This document shows, in pieces, positions 58,477 to 64,000 of a stretch of DNA of 64,000 nucleotides (position 1 is its first letter; each line of letters starts with the position of its first letter). The position numbers were made by a program, and so were the translations under genes. The DNA comes from Bacteroidota bacterium (GTDB lineage: Bacteria; Bacteroidota; Ignavibacteria; Kryptoniales; JAKASW01). The notes beneath the pieces were generated by a model. It did not search any database and was not told where the DNA came from. It saw nothing but the letters and a program-made list of their open reading frames with translations. The stretch is from assembly GCA_021825585.1 (NCBI GenBank), contig JAKAGT010000018.1:49468-113467 (forward strand). Reading direction: 5' to 3'.

Positions 58477-59935
58477 TGCGAAAGTTTTGAAAGACTCATC
58501 GGTCGGTAAGACCGGTGGTAAATCATATAGGATGTTTATCGGTGGGGAGTGGGTGTCGTCGGAGTCGACGTTTGAAGTGAGAAGTCCGTATGACGGCGCG
58601 CTCATTGGCAACGTTCCCACTGCCACCCCGGAACATGTTGCCGCGGCCATAGATGCTGCTGCTAAAGCCTTCGAACGTACATCCGCAAGTACTTCGTATG
58701 AAAGGTATTCGATTCTCAAAAAGACTGCGGAATTGATCCTCCAGCACGCTGAGGATCTGGCAAGAACAATCACGTCGGAGAACAGCAAAATCATAAGAGA
58801 AGCCAGAGGCGAAGTTGCCAGGTCGGCCGACACTTTTCTGTCTGCAGCCGAAGAAGCGAAGAGAATTCACGGAGAGACGATCCCGCTTGATGCGGTGCCG
58901 GCGGGTGCGGGCCGTGTTGCCTTTACTGTCCGCGAGCCGATCGGGGTCATAGCAGCAATTTCGCCGTTCAATGCGCCGCTCAACCTTGTGGCGCACAAGA
59001 TTGCGCCGGCCATCGCAGCCGGAAATACAGTTGTGCTGAAGCCTGCATCAACCACGCCGATCATTGCCCTGAAATTAGCCGAGCTGATTGAAAAAGCAGG
59101 CCTCCCGAAAGGTGCATTGAATATAGTTACAGGAGGGGCGTCGGTCGGAGAGCAATTGGTGAAAGATCCTCGGGTCGTCATGGTCTCGTTCACAGGAAGC
59201 CCTGCAGTGGGAAAACATATTCGCGATGTAGCCGGATTCAAGCGCTTCACATTCGAGCTCGGTTCCAATTCTGCCGTCATAGTTGATGATGATTCGAGAC
59301 TTGACGAAGCCGTCGCACGGTGTACTCAGGGAGGTTTCGCACATTCAGGACAGGTTTGCATTTCCACACAGAGGATTTTAGTGCAACGGAACATCGAGAA
59401 ACAGTTTGTCAGGAAACTCACAGATGCGGTTGGCAAACTGAAGGTCGGCGATCCCTTCGACGAAACCACCGATGTATCGGCTCTGATTACTCAGAAGGAT
59501 GTTACCCGTGTCCTCGATTGGATAGACGAGGCGAAGAAAAGCGGAGCAAAGGTCGCGACAGGCGGGACAAGAGACGGAAACGCAGTTGTGGCGACTGTCC
59601 TTACCGAAGTCAAGCCTGAGATGAAAGTGTTCAGCGAAGAAGTGTTCGGGCCACTGGTCGGCGTAACGGTTTACGACGAGTTTGACGAGGCGATTAGGCT
59701 GGTAAACTCATCCAGGTTTGGAATCAACTCTGGAGTTTACACAAACGATCTCGGCAAGGCAATGAAGGCGACACGTGAGATAAAAGCCGGTGCGGTGCTG
59801 ATCAACGATGTGCCAAGCTACAGAGTCGATCACATGCCGTATGGCGGTGTCAAAGAAAGCGGACTTGGCCGCGAAGGGCTGAGATACGCGATTGAGGAGA
59901 TGACTGAACTCAAGTTGGTGATTTTCAAGTTGTGA
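58466..59935 (+). CDS. NAD(P)-dependent aldehyde dehydrogenase
   Basis: This is about 489 residues from ATG 58466 (a GTG three bases earlier is also open). It has the family motifs FELGSNSA with the general base Glu264, GQVCIST with the nucleophile Cys298, and NDVPSYRVDHMPYGGVKESG near the C-terminus. Lactaldehyde or a similar sugar-derived aldehyde is a likely substrate, given the isomerase and hydroxyacid dehydrogenase in the operon. It overlaps the previous gene by 11 bases and is one base from the next. Confidence 0.9.
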   Translation: MTNDAKVLKDSSVGKTGGKSYRMFIGGEWVSSESTFEVRSPYDGALIGNVPTATPEHVAAAIDAAAKAFERTSASTSYERYSILKKTAELILQHAEDLARTITSENSKIIREARGEVARSADTFLSAAEEAKRIHGETIPLDAVPAGAGRVAFTVREPIGVIAAISPFNAPLNLVAHKIAPAIAAGNTVVLKPASTTPIIALKLAELIEKAGLPKGALNIVTGGASVGEQLVKDPRVVMVSFTGSPAVGKHIRDVAGFKRFTFELGSNSAVIVDDDSRLDEAVARCTQGGFAHSGQVCISTQRILVQRNIEKQFVRKLTDAVGKLKVGDPFDETTDVSALITQKDVTRVLDWIDEAKKSGAKVATGGTRDGNAVVATVLTEVKPEMKVFSEEVFGPLVGVTVYDEFDEAIRLVNSSRFGINSGVYTNDLGKAMKATREIKAGAVLINDVPSYRVDHMPYGGVKESGLGREGLRYAIEEMTELKLVIFKL

Positions 59936-59936
59936 G

Positions 59937-62369
59937 ATGAAACGCACGTGGGACTTATCAAGAAGAGATTTCCTTCGCATGTGTGCGATAGGCACCGGCG
60001 GAGTCGCTGCATGGTCTGTCCTCGGCAGTCGGCCGTTCGCATCCGCAGGGCCGCGCCCATCGACCGGGCCGGCCGTGCACAGTTTTTCGCTTGACCGGGG
60101 TTGGCTGTTCGGCGGAGAATTCGACGGCTCGGGCCTGAACAGATTATCGGGCGACAGGACGTTTGGCACGGTTTCGCTTCCCCATTGCGTCTCGGAGCTT
60201 TCATGGCAAAACTGGAATCCCGAAAGCTGGGAAAAGGTCTGGATATACCGGAGGCATTTCAAGCTCCCTCCGGGGTATCGCGACGGGCGTGTGTTTCTGC
60301 ATTTCGATGCCGTCATGGTAGGTACGACTCCAGTGATAAACGGCCATGCGCTTCCGCAGCGGCTTGGCGGGTATCTCCCTTCTCGCTACGAGATAACCGA
60401 TTGGTTGAAGGACAGCGACAATGTACTTGCAGTGATCGTGGATTCACGTTGGAGCAACTGTCCGCCCGAAGGTTCGCCGGAGGGTCCGAAACGCATCGAC
60501 TACCTCGAACCGGGAGGCATCATCCGTTCCGCCCGATTGGAGGTGTTCCCGCAGACGTTTATCAGCGATGTCTTTGCAAAACCGGTGAAAGTGCTTGATT
60601 CCGGACGTTATATCGAAGTTACCTGCACAATCGACGCGGCCGAGGCCGCATCCAAACCGGTCCGCATCGAGGTCGAACTCTGGGACGGAAAACGTGTCTT
60701 GTCCGGCACAAGTCGGAATCTGTCCGTCGGGAAAGCAGGGCAGATCGAGGCAGTGATTAGGCTGGAAAACCTGGGCAACGTCAAGCTGTGGGACTTTGAC
60801 GCGCCTCATCTTTACGATGTTGCCGCGAAGCTCCTGATAGATGAAATGCCCGTCCATGACTATATTGTCCGCACCGGGATCAGGGACGCGAGATTTGAGC
60901 TTGATGGGTTCTTCCTGAACGGGCGGAGGCTGCAAATCTTCGGACTTAACCGGCACGAGCTCTTTCCGTACGTGGGATTCGCAATGCCCCGGAGGGTGAT
61001 GCGCCAGGATGCTGAAATGCTTCGACATGAGTTCAATTGCAATATGGTTCGCTGCTCCCATTATCCGCAATCTGAAGCATTCCTCGACGCCTGCGACGAA
61101 CTAGGCCTCATGGTTTGGGAGGAAGTGCCCGGTTGGGGATACCTCGGCGATGAAGCGTGGAAAGAGCTACTTGTTCGCGACGTCAGAGAGATGGTTGTAC
61201 GGGACAGGAACCACCCGTCTGTAATAATCTGGGGGGTCCGGGTGAATGAGTCGAAGAACGATCCATCTCTTTATCGCCGGACACGGGAAATTGCAAAATC
61301 GCTGGATGACTCCCGGCCCACCTCCGGAACGATGACAAGCGGTTCAAGAAAGACATGGAAGACGGAATGGCACCAGGACGTCTTCGCGTATGACGACTAC
61401 GGAGCGAGTCCCGAGGGGGGAGTAGGCATTCGCAAGCCTGTCGAAGGAGCGCCGTATCTCATCACGGAAGCGGTCGGTCAATTCAACTACGCGCATCCGA
61501 AGGAAGGATTCAATGTTACTTACCGCCGGGCAGGGAACGTGCCGGTTCAGGAAAGTCAGGCAATCTGGCACGCGCAGGCGCACAGCAGGGCCGCCGCTGA
61601 TCCGCGGATCTGCGGCGTGATCGCATGGTGCGCATTCGACTACGGCAGCCTCATCAATTCGTACCACCATGTCAAATGTCCCGGTGTGGCGGACGTCTTC
61701 AGGATCCCGAAGCTTGGTGCGTCGTTCTATCAGTCACAGATAAGCCCGGAAGTAAAACCTGTGATACTGCCGGACTTCTACTGGGATTTTGGCCCGGGAG
61801 ATTCCCGGGGGCCGGGCAAACGATCGGCTGTTTTCTCAAACTGTGACCGCCTGGAAGTGTTTGTGGACGGGAAGCATCACGCTACTCTGCTCCCTGACGC
61901 GGCTGCCTACCCGCACTTGCCGCACCCCCCTTTCTTCGCTGACATGGAAATCGACGGCTCTGTCCATCCGGAACTCCGTATCGATGGGTACGTTGACAAA
62001 AGGATGGTAATGTCGAAAACTTTCTCGTCGGATACATCACTGGATCGTTTCTACGTTAAGGCCGACGATTCTTATATAGACGGAGACGGCTCGGACGCAA
62101 CGAGGTTGGTGTTCCTGACAATGGACAAATTCGGGAATCTCCGGCCTTCCCGTTCGGGGACAGTCACGATGACGCTGGACGGACCGGGGGTAATCGTCGG
62201 CGATAATCCGCTGCAGCTGGCCGACAACGGAGGTGCTGGCGCCGTCTGGATAAAGGCCCGCCAAGACAGCGCCGGCGTCATAAAGGTCGTGGCCGGGCAT
62301 TCTTCGCTCGGGAGCCTTTCTGTCAGCATACATGTCAACAAGGTTTCGCCGGATCCGACACTTATCTGA
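59937..62369 (+). CDS. Tat-exported glycoside hydrolase family 2 protein
   Basis: This 810-residue protein begins with a twin-arginine signal (SRRDFLRMCAIGTGGVAAW). GH2 sugar-binding and immunoglobulin-like domains follow, then a TIM barrel with the acid/base Glu438 in VNESKND and the nucleophile candidate Glu511 in ITEAVGQF, and finally C-terminal Ig-like domains of about 200 residues. GH2 includes beta-galactosidases, beta-glucuronidases and mannosidases; the specificity is unknown here. Export by Tat implies folding before transport, perhaps with a bound metal. It is one base from the aldehyde dehydrogenase gene. Confidence 0.88.
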   Translation: MKRTWDLSRRDFLRMCAIGTGGVAAWSVLGSRPFASAGPRPSTGPAVHSFSLDRGWLFGGEFDGSGLNRLSGDRTFGTVSLPHCVSELSWQNWNPESWEKVWIYRRHFKLPPGYRDGRVFLHFDAVMVGTTPVINGHALPQRLGGYLPSRYEITDWLKDSDNVLAVIVDSRWSNCPPEGSPEGPKRIDYLEPGGIIRSARLEVFPQTFISDVFAKPVKVLDSGRYIEVTCTIDAAEAASKPVRIEVELWDGKRVLSGTSRNLSVGKAGQIEAVIRLENLGNVKLWDFDAPHLYDVAAKLLIDEMPVHDYIVRTGIRDARFELDGFFLNGRRLQIFGLNRHELFPYVGFAMPRRVMRQDAEMLRHEFNCNMVRCSHYPQSEAFLDACDELGLMVWEEVPGWGYLGDEAWKELLVRDVREMVVRDRNHPSVIIWGVRVNESKNDPSLYRRTREIAKSLDDSRPTSGTMTSGSRKTWKTEWHQDVFAYDDYGASPEGGVGIRKPVEGAPYLITEAVGQFNYAHPKEGFNVTYRRAGNVPVQESQAIWHAQAHSRAAADPRICGVIAWCAFDYGSLINSYHHVKCPGVADVFRIPKLGASFYQSQISPEVKPVILPDFYWDFGPGDSRGPGKRSAVFSNCDRLEVFVDGKHHATLLPDAAAYPHLPHPPFFADMEIDGSVHPELRIDGYVDKRMVMSKTFSSDTSLDRFYVKADDSYIDGDGSDATRLVFLTMDKFGNLRPSRSGTVTMTLDGPGVIVGDNPLQLADNGGAGAVWIKARQDSAGVIKVVAGHSSLGSLSVSIHVNKVSPDPTLI

Positions 62370-62423
62370 CCGGCGGCATCCGGCTCTGTTACTTCTATTA
62401 AAAAAATCAGAGGTCATCACATC

Positions 62424-63878
62424 ATGGAAAAATTGAGAGTTGGATTAGCTGGTACCTTCCGCCCCATTTTTCACGGAGATATGAAGTCGGTTCTGAGGCA
62501 CAGCATCGAGGTGATGAAGAAGAAAAGTGCTGAGATGAATTTTGAGCTGATCGCGGTCGAAAAGGGCATGGAAACACTGAGCGATGCAGAAGTTGTCGCC
62601 CGGCAGCTGGAATCGCAGGGCGCGGATCTTGTGGTGATACAGAACTCTTCGTTTGCGGATGGAGACATGATCCTCCCTTTCTTTTCCACCTCTCCCCGGT
62701 TGGCCATATGGGCGGTTGAAGAGACTACGGCGAGCGGACCTCTTCCGCTTAACTCGTTTTGTGCAACCAACCTGTATGTCAGCATAGCCGGACGATATGC
62801 GCCGGGTTACGACAAACCGGTCAAATGGCTTTACGGAGACGCCGAATCAATCGAATTCGCCAGCCGATTCGATACGACGGTCAGGGCTCTCACCGCAATC
62901 AAGAACCTGAGCAACGCAAAGATACTTCAGATAGGCGATACCGAGTTTGGCTACCATGATCTCAAGTACGACACGGAAAAGCTGAAGAAAATATTCGGAG
63001 TGACCGTGGAGAAGCTTGAGCTCGATGAGTTTTACGGCGAGTATGAAGCTGCCATGAAGAACGGTGCACTCGATGCAAAGGTAGCTGATATAAAGAAGGA
63101 AAGCAGCGGAGTAGTCGCTTCGGAGCCGGATGTCAGGAAATCTGCCGGTGCGGAAGTGGCGTTTGAGAAAATCATAACGAAGCACGACGCGGCGGCGCTT
63201 AGCTTCAGATGCTGGCCTGAAGTGCCGGGTAAGATCGCGCTAATGGTCTGCTCGACGATAGGAAGGCTGAACCAGACGAACAGTTCGCTCGGTCCTGACA
63301 AAGTTGCGGCGACGGAGACGGACGTGCTGGGTGCTATATCTATGATGGCCCTCAAGTATCTCAGCGGCCGCGAAGTGGTCCTGATGGACCTGTCCGGATG
63401 GGACATGAAGTCCGACTCGATATACATCTGGCACTGCGGGAACATACCGGCGAGCTGGTTTGACAAGTCCGGTTTCAAGCTCTCCAATCATTTCAACCGA
63501 GACAAGATGGGAACTGTCCGCGACGGGAGGATGAAGGCCGCCGGGTTAACGGCACTGAGGTTCCTGGAAAGCGATGCCAGTGCGTTTCTTGCCGCGGGGC
63601 GTTTTTACGAAAGGGAGTCTCCAATTTATAAAGGATGCAGCTCCTGGATGAGGGACCTCAGGATAAACGGTCAGAAAACATCGAGCAAGGATTACATGAA
63701 CACGCTCCTCGTGAATGCGGTCCCGCATCACCTGGCGTACGTCGATAAAGATATCACCACCGATGTAAATGAATTCTGCGCATGGCTCGGCATAGGCGTG
63801 ATGAATCCGATCCGATATCAGGATTACTTGCAGAGGCCGGAGCCGATAAAGCCGGAAATTCTAAATCCTAAACACTAA
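62424..63878 (+). CDS. L-fucose/L-arabinose-isomerase-family protein with repeat-derived tail
   Basis: This 484-residue protein resembles the FucI/AraA-type isomerase fold, with the N-terminal domain reading KLRVGLAGTFRPIFHGDMKS and later LSFRCWPEVP, GREVVLMDLSGWDMKSDSIY. Metal ligands cannot be set confidently by eye. It could convert an aldose released by the GH2 enzyme into a ketose. The last residues (EILNPKH) are translated from a type A repeat arm, so the natural C-terminus is probably around PIKPE. An AATCAGAGG-type leader precedes the ATG. Confidence 0.75.
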   Translation: MEKLRVGLAGTFRPIFHGDMKSVLRHSIEVMKKKSAEMNFELIAVEKGMETLSDAEVVARQLESQGADLVVIQNSSFADGDMILPFFSTSPRLAIWAVEETTASGPLPLNSFCATNLYVSIAGRYAPGYDKPVKWLYGDAESIEFASRFDTTVRALTAIKNLSNAKILQIGDTEFGYHDLKYDTEKLKKIFGVTVEKLELDEFYGEYEAAMKNGALDAKVADIKKESSGVVASEPDVRKSAGAEVAFEKIITKHDAAALSFRCWPEVPGKIALMVCSTIGRLNQTNSSLGPDKVAATETDVLGAISMMALKYLSGREVVLMDLSGWDMKSDSIYIWHCGNIPASWFDKSGFKLSNHFNRDKMGTVRDGRMKAAGLTALRFLESDASAFLAAGRFYERESPIYKGCSSWMRDLRINGQKTSSKDYMNTLLVNAVPHHLAYVDKDITTDVNEFCAWLGIGVMNPIRYQDYLQRPEPIKPEILNPKH

Positions 63879-63882
63879 ATGA
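63854..63882. repeat. Type A dispersed repeat, single arm
   Basis: GAAATTCTAAATCCTAAACA within 63854-63882 matches the left-arm words of the other type A elements. It provides the final codons and stop of the isomerase gene. A second arm is not visible before the window ends. Confidence 0.6.
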
Positions 63883-63890
63883 CGCGTTGC

Positions 63891-63931
63891 ACAACATCGT
63901 TTACACAAGAAGTTCCACAAGATCGTTTACA
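63891..63931 (+). promoter_or_regulatory. Direct repeat ACAANATCGTTTACA
   Basis: ACAACATCGTTTACA at 63891-63905 and ACAAGATCGTTTACA at 63917-63931 differ at one base, starting 26 bases apart. The spacing would put both on nearly the same side of the helix, as for a regulator binding site upstream of the gene starting at 63972. Confidence 0.4.
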
Positions 63932-63971
63932 GTTTGTATGTATATTCTGGATAAAAACAGGAGTACAAGCG

Positions 63972-64000
63972 ATGGATAAAAAGGGAATGCAAGTGAAGCA
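63972..64000 (+). CDS. Start of a further gene (partial)
   Basis: ATG 63972 follows CAGGAG at a normal distance and opens MDKKGMQVK before the window ends. Nine residues do not allow identification. Confidence 0.4.

Overview
The window looks like a chromosomal segment of an anaerobic, Gram-negative sulfate-reducing bacterium. Evidence for a diderm envelope is several signal peptides, outer-membrane beta-barrel proteins, periplasmic multihaem cytochromes and two Tat signals. Base composition is balanced. A remnant of a DUF3078-type outer-membrane protein, a family I associate with Bacteroidota and Ignavibacteria, together with the repeat-rich intergenic spaces, makes an FCB-group lineage (Ignavibacteria/Kapabacteria-like) my best guess. 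This placement is inference and not firm; no rRNA or marker gene is present.

Region 1 (1-21.4 kb, plus strand) is a sulfate-reduction island: dsrN, a dsrL-like NAD(P)H oxidoreductase, dsrC, an RsbRD-domain gene, dsrMKJOP, a cytidylate-kinase-like/BON gene, qmoAB, sat, aprBA, a small Cys-rich gene, a YkgJ-type gene and qmoC. dsrAB are not in the window and probably lie just to the left. Together these activate sulfate (Sat), reduce APS (AprBA fed by Qmo), and handle the DsrC trisulfide made by DsrAB (DsrMKJOP, perhaps DsrL).

Region 2 (21.5-37.6 kb) holds a second and third cytidylate-kinase-like/BON gene, two DUF1634-like membrane proteins, four TauE/SafE permeases (three in tandem) and an MFS exporter. 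It also has an unusual PEP-synthase-like phosphotransferase, a response regulator, a haem-motif sensor 'kinase' that has lost its catalytic residues, and the siroheme genes cobA-hemD and a Met8/SirC-type dehydrogenase. From 37.6 down to 25.8 kb everything is on the minus strand with short gaps or overlaps. I regard this as the best candidate for an undescribed system: transport and signalling of sulfur oxyanions coupled to siroheme supply.

Region 3 (37.7-39.2 kb) is a scar: a 5'-truncated outer-membrane gene, an mscL with an apparent one-base frameshift, and a terminator. Region 4 (39.2-47.1 kb) is a helix-turn-helix/PTS-IIA gene followed by a six-gene complex-I-like, group-4-hydrogenase-related membrane complex whose large subunit lacks the nickel-binding cysteines.

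Region 5 (47.4-55.9 kb, minus strand) is a likely electron conduit across the envelope: b-type cytochrome-like membrane protein, membrane-anchored Fe-S/FAD oxidoreductase, a 20-haem and an approximately 31-haem c-type cytochrome, and an outer-membrane barrel. Region 6 (56.7-64 kb) is a sugar-catabolic operon: GntR regulator, 2-hydroxyacid dehydrogenase, aldehyde dehydrogenase, Tat-exported GH2 glycosidase and a fucose/arabinose-isomerase-like protein. At least three families of imperfect palindromic repeats are scattered between genes, and two of them have become part of coding ends.
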